This document shows, one piece after another, positions 8,724-16,589 of a stretch of DNA of 64,000 bases. A program made the translations under genes and the position numbers. The DNA is from AC-32 sp035518635 (GTDB lineage Bacteria > Actinomycetota > Thermoleophilia > Gaiellales > Gaiellaceae), in the NCBI GenBank assembly GCA_035518635.1, contig DATIXI010000039.1, positions 58,356 to 122,355 on the forward strand. Direction: 5' to 3'. Under the pieces are notes generated by a model. It did no database searches, was not told where the DNA came from, and saw nothing but the letters and a program-made list of their open reading frames with translations. The first letter of the stretch is position 1. Each line of letters starts with the position of its first letter.

Positions 8724-9119
8724 TCACGCCTGCTCGGCGAGGTGGCGCCGGTACGACTCGGCGTCCATCAGCGCGTCTGCCTCGCCGGGATCCGAGATCC
8801 GGATGCGCACGATCCAGCCGTCCCCGTAGGGGTCGGCGTTCACGGTCTCGGGCGCCCCCTCGACGATCGAGTTGACCTCGAGGATCTCCCCGGAAAGCGG
8901 CGCGATCACGTCGGAGACGGCCTTGACCGACTCGACCTCCGCGTACGACTCGTCCTTCTTCACCGCTGCGCCGACCTCGGGCGGCTCGAAATGCACGAGC
9001 TCGCCGAGTGCGTCCTGCGCGAACCAGGTGATGCCGAAGGTCGCCTTGTCGCCCTCGATGCGGGCCCAGTCGTGCTCGGGGTGATAGCGCAGGTCGTCGG
9101 GGTACGTCTCAGTCGCCAT
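8724..9119 (-). CDS. gcvH: Glycine cleavage system H protein
   Basis: Lipoyl carrier of the glycine cleavage system, shuttling the aminomethyl group from P-protein to T-protein. It is a 131-residue hammerhead-type lipoyl domain; the lipoylated Lys66 lies in ESVKAVSD. The C-terminal region DGWIVRIRISDPGE is typical. It overlaps the gcvT end by 11 bp, so the gcvT-gcvH-gcvPA-gcvPB order is translationally linked. No lipoate ligase or lipoyl synthase gene is in the window. Confidence 0.97.
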   Translation of the reverse strand: MATETYPDDLRYHPEHDWARIEGDKATFGITWFAQDALGELVHFEPPEVGAAVKKDESYAEVESVKAVSDVIAPLSGEILEVNSIVEGAPETVNADPYGDGWIVRIRISDPGEADALMDAESYRRHLAEQA

Positions 9120-10182
9120 TCGGCTCCCTCCGTGAGTAGATCGGCTTCTTCACGACGTTCGCCCGCCGGGCCCGTCCGCGCACGTCGACCGTCAGCCCGG
9201 TTCCCGGCTTCGCGAGCCGTGCTGGAACGTATCCCATCCCGATCCCGCGCTCGAGCATCGGCGAGTGCGAGCCGGACGTCACGGTGCCGACAGGCTCCTC
9301 GTCCTCGACGATCGCCATTCCCCGGCGCGGGATCCCCGGGTCCTCCATCACGAACGCCGTGAGCCGCCGCTCTGGCCCTGCCTTCTTGATCCGGCTCAGC
9401 TCGTACGAGCCGGTGAACTCCTTGTCGAACGCGCACACCCAGCCGAGCCCCGCCGAGATCGCGTCGGTGTCGGGCCCGATGTCGTTTCCGTGCAGCGGGT
9501 AGCAGACCTCGAGCCGCAGCGTGTCGCGCGCGCCGAGCCCGCACGGGACCGCGCCGCGCTCGATTACGCGGTCCCAGAGCGCGCCACCCGCCTCGGCCGG
9601 GACGAGCAGCTCGACGCCGAGCTCGCCCGTGTACCCGGTCCGGTTGACCACGCACGCGACGCCGTCGATCTCCCCGTCTTCGAACGTGAAGGCCGGCGCC
9701 TCCGGCAGTCCGAGCCGCTCGAGTGAGCGCGGGCCCTGGACGGCGAGCAGCGCGTACTCGTCGGAGACGTCACGAACCTCGGCGCCCTCCGGCTCGCGCC
9801 CCTGGAGCCAGGTGAGGTCGTCCTCCCGGTTCGCCGCGTTCACGACTAGCAGGAAGCGCTTCGGCCCGCGCTCGTAGACGATGAGGTCGTCGACGATCCC
9901 GCCCTGCTCGTTGGTCAGGAGCGTGTACTGCGCCTTGCCGGGGCCGATTCGCTCGACGTCGTTCGAGAGCACCGCCTGCAGGAACTCGCGCGCGCGGCCC
10001 CCCGCGACCTCGAGCTCGCCCATGTGGGAGACGTCGAAGACGCCGCAGTCGTTCCGCACGGCCAGGTGCTCCGGGATGACTCCCTCGTACTGCACCGGCA
10101 TCTCCCACCCGGCGAACGGGACGAGCCGTGCGCCGAGCGCCACGTGACGGTCGTAGAGCGGCGTGCGGAGCAGCGTCTCCAT
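9109..10182 (-). CDS. gcvT: Glycine cleavage system T protein (aminomethyltransferase)
   Basis: Transfers the methylene group from aminomethyl-GcvH to tetrahydrofolate, releasing ammonia. The 357 residues start with RTPLYDRHVALGARLVPF and contain GVFDVSHMGE, the folate-binding and tunnel segment of the family. ATG 10182 follows a TAGCAT element by 8 nt, so the gcv genes likely have their own leaderless promoter even though they lie only 51 bp behind ftsZ on the same strand. No glycine riboswitch-like leader is present; the gap is too short. Confidence 0.96.
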   Translation of the reverse strand: METLLRTPLYDRHVALGARLVPFAGWEMPVQYEGVIPEHLAVRNDCGVFDVSHMGELEVAGGRAREFLQAVLSNDVERIGPGKAQYTLLTNEQGGIVDDLIVYERGPKRFLLVVNAANREDDLTWLQGREPEGAEVRDVSDEYALLAVQGPRSLERLGLPEAPAFTFEDGEIDGVACVVNRTGYTGELGVELLVPAEAGGALWDRVIERGAVPCGLGARDTLRLEVCYPLHGNDIGPDTDAISAGLGWVCAFDKEFTGSYELSRIKKAGPERRLTAFVMEDPGIPRRGMAIVEDEEPVGTVTSGSHSPMLERGIGMGYVPARLAKPGTGLTVDVRGRARRANVVKKPIYSRREPNGD

Positions 10183-10190
10183 CGCCGCTG

Positions 10191-10196
10191 ATGCTA
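10191..10196 (-). promoter_or_regulatory. Leaderless -10 element of gcvT operon
   Basis: TAGCAT on the minus strand ends 8 nt before ATG 10182, in the 51-bp gap after ftsZ. It allows gcv expression independent of the division operon. Confidence 0.45.
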
Positions 10197-10233
10197 AAGG
10201 AGCCGCTCTCGCCGGCGGGCTCCCGTCGCTGGC

Positions 10234-11322
10234 TCAGCTGTCGCGCAGGAAGGACGGAACCTCGAGGACCTCGTCCGGCACTTCGAAGCGCTCGGCCGGC
10301 ACCTCGCGCGCGGGCTCGGTCCCGTTGGCCACGGCCTCGACGGACTCCTCCGTGCGCTGCTTTCGGCGACGCCTGACGGGCCCGAAGCCGGTCGCGATGA
10401 CCGTCACGCGCACCTCGTCTCCCATCGACTCGTCGATGACGGCGCCGAAGATGACGTTCGCGTTCTGATCCGCGGCCGACGTGACGACCTCCGCGGCCTC
10501 GTTGACCTCGAACAGCCCGATGTTCGGGCCGCCGGTCACGTTGAGCAGGATTCCTGTTGCACCTTCGATGGACGATTCGAGCAACGGGGAGGAGACGGCC
10601 TGACGCGCAGCTACCGTCGCGCGGCCCTCTCCCGAGGCGGCCCCGATCCCCATCAGGGCAGACCCGGCATCGTTCATGATCGTGCGCACGTCGGCGAAGT
10701 CGAGGTTGACGAGGCCCGGGATCGTGATCAGGTCGGTGATGCCCTGGACGCCCTGGCGAAGAACGTCGTCGGCCATCTTGAACGCGTCGACGATCGACGT
10801 CCGCTTCTCGACCACCTGCAGGAGCCGGTCGTTCTCGATCACGATCAGCGTGTCGACGTGGTCGCGGAGCTCGTCGAGCCCGGTTGCGGCGACATCGGCG
10901 CGGCGGCGTCCTTCGAACGAGAACGGACGCGTGACGACACCGACGCAGAGCGCTCCGATCTCCTGGGCGAGCCGCGCCACGATCGGCGCCGCTCCGGTCC
11001 CCGTGCCGCCGCCCTCGCCCGCGGTCACGAAGATCATGTCCGCGCCCTTCAGGGCTTCCTTCAGCTCGTCCCGGCTCTCCTCGCCCGCGGCCTTCCCGAT
11101 CGCGGGATCGGCACCCGCGCCGAGGCCCCGCGTCGCGTCGGAGCCGATCGGCATCTTCACGTCGGCGTCGCACATCAGCAGTGCCTGCGCGTCGGTGTTG
11201 ATCGCGATGAACTCGACGCCGGCGAGCCCCGCGTCGACCATGCGGTTGACGGCGTTCGAACCGCCACCGCCGACGCCGACCACCTTGATCAGCGCCAGGT
11301 AGTTCCCGGTCTCATCTCTCAT
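10234..11322 (-). CDS. ftsZ: Cell division protein FtsZ
   Basis: Tubulin-like GTPase that forms the division ring. The 362 residues contain the tubulin signature GGGTGTG at 104-110, the N-terminal GVGGGGSNAVN phosphate loop, and the C-terminal peptide VPSFLRDS that docks membrane tethers and SepF. The linker is short (about 45 residues). The start is ATG 11322 with GAGG placed 4 nt upstream. It is preceded by a good sigma-70-type promoter, so it can be expressed apart from upstream dcw genes. The next genes are gcv genes rather than sepF, pgeF or yggS, and no ftsA is present. Confidence 0.98.
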   Translation of the reverse strand: MRDETGNYLALIKVVGVGGGGSNAVNRMVDAGLAGVEFIAINTDAQALLMCDADVKMPIGSDATRGLGAGADPAIGKAAGEESRDELKEALKGADMIFVTAGEGGGTGTGAAPIVARLAQEIGALCVGVVTRPFSFEGRRRADVAATGLDELRDHVDTLIVIENDRLLQVVEKRTSIVDAFKMADDVLRQGVQGITDLITIPGLVNLDFADVRTIMNDAGSALMGIGAASGEGRATVAARQAVSSPLLESSIEGATGILLNVTGGPNIGLFEVNEAAEVVTSAADQNANVIFGAVIDESMGDEVRVTVIATGFGPVRRRRKQRTEESVEAVANGTEPAREVPAERFEVPDEVLEVPSFLRDS

Positions 11323-11388
11323 AGCACCTCAACCCTCAACCCATCTCGCTCTGAAGCTCTACTGGAACGTGCGTCTTACAAGCCCGGG

Positions 11389-11417
11389 AGGGTACGCCCA
11401 GCCGCGGCGCGTGTCAA
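11389..11417 (-). promoter_or_regulatory. ftsZ promoter
   Basis: On the minus strand a perfect TTGACA (11417-11412) is followed by a 17-bp spacer and TACCCT (11394-11389). The predicted transcript has a leader of about 60 nt that carries two tandem GGGTTGA copies and the Shine-Dalgarno GAGG. Confidence 0.8.
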
Positions 11418-11438
11418 CGCCGCATCTCTGCCAAAAGT

Positions 11439-12275
11439 CTAAGGCTGAAGTTGAGAGTTTAGGGTTGAACCGAGGGTCGAACCGGCTACCGGCCGACCGG
11501 GAACGCTGACGTCGAGGTAGGTGTAGCCGCCACCCGTGTCCCGAAGCTTCGGGAGGATCTGCGAGGCGACCGCGAGCTTGAGCCTGATCGCGCGGAGGTC
11601 GCCGAGCCGCAGCGCGAGCCCGGAGGCAAGGAGGAACGTGAGTTGGTGGTCGTGCGCCTGCACGGTGCCGACGCGGGTCTTGAACCCGACGCGCTGCGCG
11701 ATCGCGAGCGCGCGCACGGCCCGCAGGCCGAAGCGGTCGGCGAGCACCGAGCCGACCTGCGGGTCGTCGGATGCGGTCAGCCAGACCTGGGGATAGGCAT
11801 GATGCTTCCCCGGAGGTACCGCCGCGAGAACCTTCGCGCTCGTGGAGACGAGCCAGGCACCGGCCCCGCGTCGCGCGATCACGGCTGGGCGCTCGGGCCG
11901 GACGAGAACGCGAAGCGTGTGCGGGAAGTCGCGGTCGTAGCTCACCGAGGACACGTCGGTCAGACGGGACAGGCGCTGCTCGACGTCCGCTCCGTGGAGC
12001 GCGAGCAGGCTCTTCCCGCGGATAGGCGCGAGCGCCGCCTCGACGTGCGCGGCCACTGGTGCAGGCGCGCCCTCGACCTCGATTCGCTGCACGGAGAACA
12101 TCGGCGTGCCGCGCGCCAGGGCATAGAGGCCGAGGGCTCCTGCGACGATCCCGAAGCCGATCAGAAGAGACCGGCCAGACGGAAGCAGGCGAAGGAGCGC
12201 TACACGGTCTCCCCGCGCGGCGAGGGGGATCACGGCCGCGCCCGCTCGGGCGCGCTGTTGCCGCCGGTCGGCCAC
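11439..12275 (-). CDS. ftsQ: Cell division protein FtsQ/DivIB
   Basis: Divisome scaffold protein with one membrane span. The 278 residues show a short basic cytoplasmic N terminus, a hydrophobic segment at about 37-57 and an extracytoplasmic POTRA domain beginning at RIEVEGAPAPVAAHVEAAL, followed by the FtsQ beta domain to about residue 250. It sits between murB and ftsZ, its usual place. A terminator-like hairpin lies just upstream, so ftsQ may depend on its own weak promoter or on read-through. The C-terminal 15 residues are low-complexity (Ser/Thr/Leu repeats). Confidence 0.9.
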   Translation of the reverse strand: MADRRQQRARAGAAVIPLAARGDRVALLRLLPSGRSLLIGFGIVAGALGLYALARGTPMFSVQRIEVEGAPAPVAAHVEAALAPIRGKSLLALHGADVEQRLSRLTDVSSVSYDRDFPHTLRVLVRPERPAVIARRGAGAWLVSTSAKVLAAVPPGKHHAYPQVWLTASDDPQVGSVLADRFGLRAVRALAIAQRVGFKTRVGTVQAHDHQLTFLLASGLALRLGDLRAIRLKLAVASQILPKLRDTGGGYTYLDVSVPGRPVAGSTLGSTLNSQLQP

Positions 12276-12343
12276 GGCCCGCAGTTCGCCGTGCCCGGCG
12301 ACGCTCCTGCGACTCCAAGGCGTTCGCTTGCGACGCGGACCGC

Positions 12344-12374
12344 AAAAGGCCGTGCCGGCTTTGCCGGTGCGGCC
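12344..12374 (-). terminator. Terminator-like hairpin between murB and ftsQ
   Basis: On the minus strand GGCCG-CA-CCGGC, a loop AAA, then GCCGG-CA-CGGCC forms ten GC pairs around a symmetric two-base internal loop, followed at once by TTTT. It begins 2 bp after the murB stop. It could attenuate read-through into ftsQ. Confidence 0.6.
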
Positions 12375-12376
12375 GT

Positions 12377-13255
12377 CTAGATTTCGGGCAGCGCGATCGG
12401 GCCGAGGAACTCGACCTCGTGCTCGAGCTCGACGCCGTACTGCTCGCGAGCGCGGCGCCTGGCCTCGGCCATCAGCGCAATCGCGTCCGCCGACCGAGCG
12501 CCGTCCGCGTTCTCGATGAAGTTCGCGTGACGGGGGGATATCTGCGCGCCGCCGATCCTGTGGCCCCTGAGTCCGCAGGCCTCCAGCATCCGACCCGCCG
12601 TGAGCTCGTGCTCGGGGTTCTTGAACACGCTTCCGAACGTGCGCTTGTTGGTCGGCTGCGCGGCCTTGCGCAGCGCCTGCAGCTCGGCGACCGTCGCCCT
12701 GATCTCGGTCTCGGGCCTCGGCTCGAGCCTGAGCTCGGCCCGTGCGACGACCTGGCCGTGTCGCAGCTCCGAGTGCCGGTAGCTGAGCCCGAGCTCGGCA
12801 GGGGTCAGCCAGCGCAATCCGTCCTCGTCGGCGACGAGCGCGCGCACGAGAATCGCCGCCCAGTCGCTCCCGTAGGCGCCCGCGTTCATCCAGACGCCGC
12901 CGCCGACCGTGCCGGGAATCGCGCAGGCGAACTCGAACCCTCCCAGCCCGGCAGCCCGGGCGCGGTGCAGGCAGACGGCGTTCGTCGCCCCTCCTCCCGC
13001 CAGGAGCAGCTGGCCCTCGGTCGCGGCGGCCGCGAGCTCGCCCGCGAGCCTCAGCACGAGGCCGTCGAACCCGTCGTCGGCGACGAGCAGGTTCGAGCCG
13101 AGGCCTATCGTCGCGACCGGCAGGCCGCGCCCCCGCGCCCAGGCAAGAGCTTCCTCGAGCTCCGCGAGCGTCTCCGGCCGTGCGAGCGCCTTGGCCGGCC
13201 CACCCGTCCCGACCGTCGTGAAACGCGAGAGGGAGACGCCCTCCTCGACCTTCAA
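12377..13255 (-). CDS. murB: UDP-N-acetylenolpyruvoylglucosamine reductase
   Basis: FAD/NADPH enzyme reducing UDP-GlcNAc-enolpyruvate to UDP-MurNAc. The 292 residues carry the FAD-binding motif GLGSNLLVAD (51-60), the PGTVGGGVWMNAGAYG segment, the YRHSE tyrosine loop of type I/II enzymes and the catalytic serine Ser209 in FGSVFKNP. The C-terminal glutamate near residue 280 is present. It overlaps murC by 4 bp, so the two are translationally coupled. Confidence 0.96.
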   Translation of the reverse strand: MKVEEGVSLSRFTTVGTGGPAKALARPETLAELEEALAWARGRGLPVATIGLGSNLLVADDGFDGLVLRLAGELAAAATEGQLLLAGGGATNAVCLHRARAAGLGGFEFACAIPGTVGGGVWMNAGAYGSDWAAILVRALVADEDGLRWLTPAELGLSYRHSELRHGQVVARAELRLEPRPETEIRATVAELQALRKAAQPTNKRTFGSVFKNPEHELTAGRMLEACGLRGHRIGGAQISPRHANFIENADGARSADAIALMAEARRRAREQYGVELEHEVEFLGPIALPEI

Positions 13256-14457
13256 GCGAGCTCCTCGAGGATCAACTGTCCTGCCCGTTCCACGTCCCCC
13301 GCCCCGATCGTGAGAACGAGGTCGCCGGGGCGCACCCGGCGCGCGAGGAAGCGCACGGCCTCCTCGACCGTCGGCGTCCAGGCCACCGGCATCCCCGGCC
13401 GCTCGGCCACGAGCGCGTCGACGATCAGCTTCCCGCTCACACCCGGCGCGGGGTCCTCGCGCGCGGCGTACACGTCGGTCACCGCGACCGCGTCCGCCGC
13501 CGCGAGGGCGCCTGCGAGCTCGGCCGCGAGGTGGCGCGTGCGCGAGTAGAGGTGGGGCTGGAACACGACCAGCACGCGGCCGCCGTCCACGTCGAGGCGC
13601 GCCGCCGCCAGCGTGGCGGCGATCTCGCTCGGATGGTGGCCGTAGTCGTCGAAGACACGGACGCCCGCGGCCTCACCGCGCTGCTCGAACCTGCGGCCGA
13701 CGCCTCGGAACTCCGGCAAGATGCGCTCGGCGTCCGCGCGCGGGACGTCGGCCAGCTCGAGAGCCGCGATCGCGACCGCCGCGTTGCGCCGGTTGTGCTC
13801 CCCTGGAACTCCCAGCTCGATGCTCGCGGGCTCGAGGTCCTCGCCGCGGACCTGCGCCGGAGCCTCGGCGAGCCAGCGGTCGAAGAGCTCGCGCACCTCC
13901 CTCTCCGACGCGAACGTCGCGTGATGGTCGAGCTCGACGTTCGTGACCACGGCGATCCTTGGCCGCAGCAGCTCGAGCGAGCGGTCGGACTCGTCGCCCT
14001 CCGCGACCAGCCAGCCGTCGCCCGCGCGCGCGTTGCCGTCGAGCTGGGGGATCTCGCCGCCGATCAGGAAAGCAGGGTCGAGGCCGAGCCGGTCGAGGGA
14101 GAACGCGATCATCCCGGCCGTGGTCGTCTTCCCGTGCGCGCCCGCGACGACGATCGACGGCCGCAGCGCGACGAGCTCGGCGAGCAGCTCCCCGCGCTTC
14201 CGCGTGTCGTGCCCGACGAGCTCAGGGTTGTCCGGCGCTATCGCGCTGGAGACGATCAGCTCGGCGCCGTCAGGCACCTGCGAAGCATCGTGGCCGATCG
14301 CGACCGGCACGCCCGCCTCCTCGAGCCGGTCCACGTAGGAAGAGCGTGCTCGGTCGGAGCCGCCCACCTCGGCGCCCCACTCCCGCGCCACGAGCGCGAG
14401 CGCGCTCATGCCGGCGCCGCCGATCCCGACGAACCAGAAGCGCCTACCCTCGAGCAA
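13252..14457 (-). CDS. murC: UDP-N-acetylmuramate--L-alanine ligase
   Basis: Adds the first L-Ala to UDP-MurNAc. The 401 residues begin with the Rossmann-like WFVGIGGAGMS (MurC/Mpl signature), and the P-loop GAHGKTTT lies at about 106-113. Other Mur-ligase landmarks are EGDESD, NVELDHH and DDYGHHPSE. It is somewhat shorter than the usual 460 residues. It overlaps murG by 14 bp and murB by 4 bp. Confidence 0.96.
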   Translation of the reverse strand: MLEGRRFWFVGIGGAGMSALALVAREWGAEVGGSDRARSSYVDRLEEAGVPVAIGHDASQVPDGAELIVSSAIAPDNPELVGHDTRKRGELLAELVALRPSIVVAGAHGKTTTAGMIAFSLDRLGLDPAFLIGGEIPQLDGNARAGDGWLVAEGDESDRSLELLRPRIAVVTNVELDHHATFASEREVRELFDRWLAEAPAQVRGEDLEPASIELGVPGEHNRRNAAVAIAALELADVPRADAERILPEFRGVGRRFEQRGEAAGVRVFDDYGHHPSEIAATLAAARLDVDGGRVLVVFQPHLYSRTRHLAAELAGALAAADAVAVTDVYAAREDPAPGVSGKLIVDALVAERPGMPVAWTPTVEEAVRFLARRVRPGDLVLTIGAGDVERAGQLILEELA

Positions 14458-15514
14458 GCGCGATCAGCTCCTCCGCGATCTCCTCGGCCGCGTCGGGCCG
14501 CGCGACGCGCAGCATCGCGGCGCTCATGTCTCCCAGGCGTCGCGGATCGTCGAGTACCGAGCGCACGATCTCCGGGACGCGGCCGAGCTCGGTCTCCGGC
14601 ACGAGAATCGCGCCGCCGGCGTGTTGGAAGTAGCGCGCGTTCTTGGTCTGGTGGTCCGCGGTTGCGAACGGGTACGGAACGAGAATCGCTGGCTTGCCGG
14701 CCGCGGCGAGCTCCCACACGCCGCCACCCGCGCGCGCGAGGACAAGGTCGGCCGCGCCGAGCGCGGCGCCGTAGTCGTCGAGGAACGGCAAGAGCCGGTA
14801 GTCCGCACGCGACACGCGCCCCTGGAGCGCGTCGAGCTGCGTCTCCCCGCAGAGATGGAGGACCGCGGGGCCGGCCGCACCGAAGCTCTCGACCGCGAGC
14901 TCGTTCAGCGCGCGAGCCCCTTGGCTTCCGCCTGCGACGAGCAGAACCGGCCCGACCGCGGGCAGCTCAAGCTTCTCGCGCGCCCAGTCGCGCGGCGCGG
15001 GGCGGGAGCGCTCGGGAATCGGCCGCCCGGTCACGCGGTACTTCGGCTCTCTCTTGCCCGGGATCGGGAACGCGAGGAAGACCTCCTTCGCGACGGGCGC
15101 CGCCAGCCGGTTCGCCAGGCCCAGGTGCGCGTCCGCCTCCGTGAGCGCCGTCGGGATCCGCCGGCGCGCAGCGGCGATCACCATCGGCGCGCCCACGTAC
15201 CCGCCCGCGCCGAGCACGACGTCCGGCTTCCGCTTCGCCAGGATCCGATCGCAGGCGGCGGGAGCGGCCAGCGCCTGCAGCGCAGCGCGGGCCTGCGCGA
15301 GCCCCGGCTGGCGCGGGAGGCCGCTGATGCGGAACGTGTCGAGCTCGTAGCCCGCGTCAGGAACGAGCCGAGCCTCGGCGCGCTCCGGCGACCCGGCGAA
15401 CGTCACCCGTGCTCCGCGCTCGCGGAGCGACTCGGCGATTGCGAGGGCGGGCAGCACGTGGCCGGCTGTCCCCCCGGCTGCGATCAGGCACGCTGGCTCG
15501 TTGCGCTCCGGCAT
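14444..15514 (-). CDS. murG: UDP-GlcNAc--undecaprenyl-PP-MurNAc-pentapeptide GlcNAc transferase
   Basis: GT-B glycosyltransferase that makes lipid II at the inner membrane face. The 356 residues start with the GGTAGHVLPAL lipid-I loop at residues 14-24, which means the start cannot be far downstream of ATG 15514. Further motifs are GGYVGAP, LLVAGGSQGARALNE and the UDP-binding ARAGGGVWELAAAGKPAILVP. The ftsW reading frame stays open 158 bp into this gene, an unusually long overlap. Confidence 0.96.
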   Translation of the reverse strand: MPERNEPACLIAAGGTAGHVLPALAIAESLRERGARVTFAGSPERAEARLVPDAGYELDTFRISGLPRQPGLAQARAALQALAAPAACDRILAKRKPDVVLGAGGYVGAPMVIAAARRRIPTALTEADAHLGLANRLAAPVAKEVFLAFPIPGKREPKYRVTGRPIPERSRPAPRDWAREKLELPAVGPVLLVAGGSQGARALNELAVESFGAAGPAVLHLCGETQLDALQGRVSRADYRLLPFLDDYGAALGAADLVLARAGGGVWELAAAGKPAILVPYPFATADHQTKNARYFQHAGGAILVPETELGRVPEIVRSVLDDPRRLGDMSAAMLRVARPDAAEEIAEELIALARG

Positions 15515-16589
15515 CCCGTGCGATGTTAAGGAGGATCCCCACCGACGCGAGCGCGACGACGAGGCTCGAGCCGCCGTACGAGACGAACGGCAGGGGGATC
15601 CCGGTCAGCGGCGCAAGCCCGAGCACGGCCGCGAGGTTGATCGCTGCCTGGCCGCAGATCAGCACCGTGAGCCCGGCCGCGAGCCGCTTTCCGAACGGGT
15701 CGCGGCAGCTGAGCGCGATCCGCAGGCCGAAGTAGGCGAAGGCCGCGTACGCGGCGATCACTGCCGTCGCGCCCACGAGTCCGAGCTCCTCGCCGATGAT
15801 CGCGAAGATCATGTCCGTGTGCGCCTCGGGCAGGAAGTTCGCCTTCTCGATGCTCTGGCCGAGCCCACGGCCGAAGATCCCGCCGGAGCCGAGGCCGATC
15901 ATGGCCTGCACCGTCTGGTAGCCGGCGCCCTGCGCGTCGTGCCAGGGGTTGATGAAGCTGAACAGGCGCGCGCGGCGGTACGGCTCGAACCAGACCGCGA
16001 CCATGCTCACGGCTCCCGCGATCAGGACACCGGTGCCGACCGTCCGCACCGGGGTCCCGGCGACGAGGAGCATCGCCGAGAGCATCACGAGGATCGTGAT
16101 CGCCGTCCCGAGGTCGGGCTCGAGGAGCAGGAGCACCGAGACGATGCCGGCGAGCAGGCCGACCGGGCGCCAGAGCTCGCCCAGAGTCCGCGGCGGGCGC
16201 TTCCTGGCCAGATACGCCGCCGCCCACACCGCCAGCGCCAGCTTCGCCAGCTCGGAGGGCTGGAAGACGGCCGGGCCGACGGTGATCCAGCGGCGAGCCC
16301 CGTTCACCGCCTGACCGATCACGAGGACTGCGAGCAGGAGCACGATGCTCGAGACCATCAGTACCGGGGCGAGGCGGCGCAGGACCCGGAAATCGGTTCG
16401 CGAAGCGACGAGCATCAGCACCAGGCCGAGGAGCGCGTAGCCTGCCTGGCGCTTGAGGTAGTAGGCGGGATCGCCGTTCGCGAGCGCGGCGGAGGCGGAG
16501 GTCGCGCTGTAGACCATCACCAGGCCGAAGGCGACCAGGCCGAAGGTGATCAGGGTCAGGACACTTGCTTCGAGCTGTCCGCGCTTCAC
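15357..16589 (-). CDS. ftsW: Lipid II polymerase FtsW (SEDS family)
   Basis: Septal peptidoglycan glycosyltransferase of the SEDS family that works with FtsI. The predicted 410 residues show about ten membrane helices, the motif QPSELAKL at roughly residue 110, EPDLGTA, and the C-terminal FVSYGGSS. The start GTG 16589 overlaps the murD stop (GTGA). After the last helix the frame continues for about 50 Arg-rich residues that overlap the first 158 bp of murG. Such a tail may be real cytoplasmic sequence or the result of a lost stop codon. Confidence 0.93.
   Translation of the reverse strand: MKRGQLEASVLTLITFGLVAFGLVMVYSATSASAALANGDPAYYLKRQAGYALLGLVLMLVASRTDFRVLRRLAPVLMVSSIVLLLAVLVIGQAVNGARRWITVGPAVFQPSELAKLALAVWAAAYLARKRPPRTLGELWRPVGLLAGIVSVLLLLEPDLGTAITILVMLSAMLLVAGTPVRTVGTGVLIAGAVSMVAVWFEPYRRARLFSFINPWHDAQGAGYQTVQAMIGLGSGGIFGRGLGQSIEKANFLPEAHTDMIFAIIGEELGLVGATAVIAAYAAFAYFGLRIALSCRDPFGKRLAAGLTVLICGQAAINLAAVLGLAPLTGIPLPFVSYGGSSLVVALASVGILLNIARDAGAQRASVPDRSRGDSRPRAARPRNRRVAPRARSTGDVRRVAGARRGSARS

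Noticed and set aside
10183..10233. Glycine riboswitch upstream of gcvT
   Set aside because: The gap to ftsZ is 51 bp, too short for the aptamer, and the -10 leaves only 8 nt of leader.
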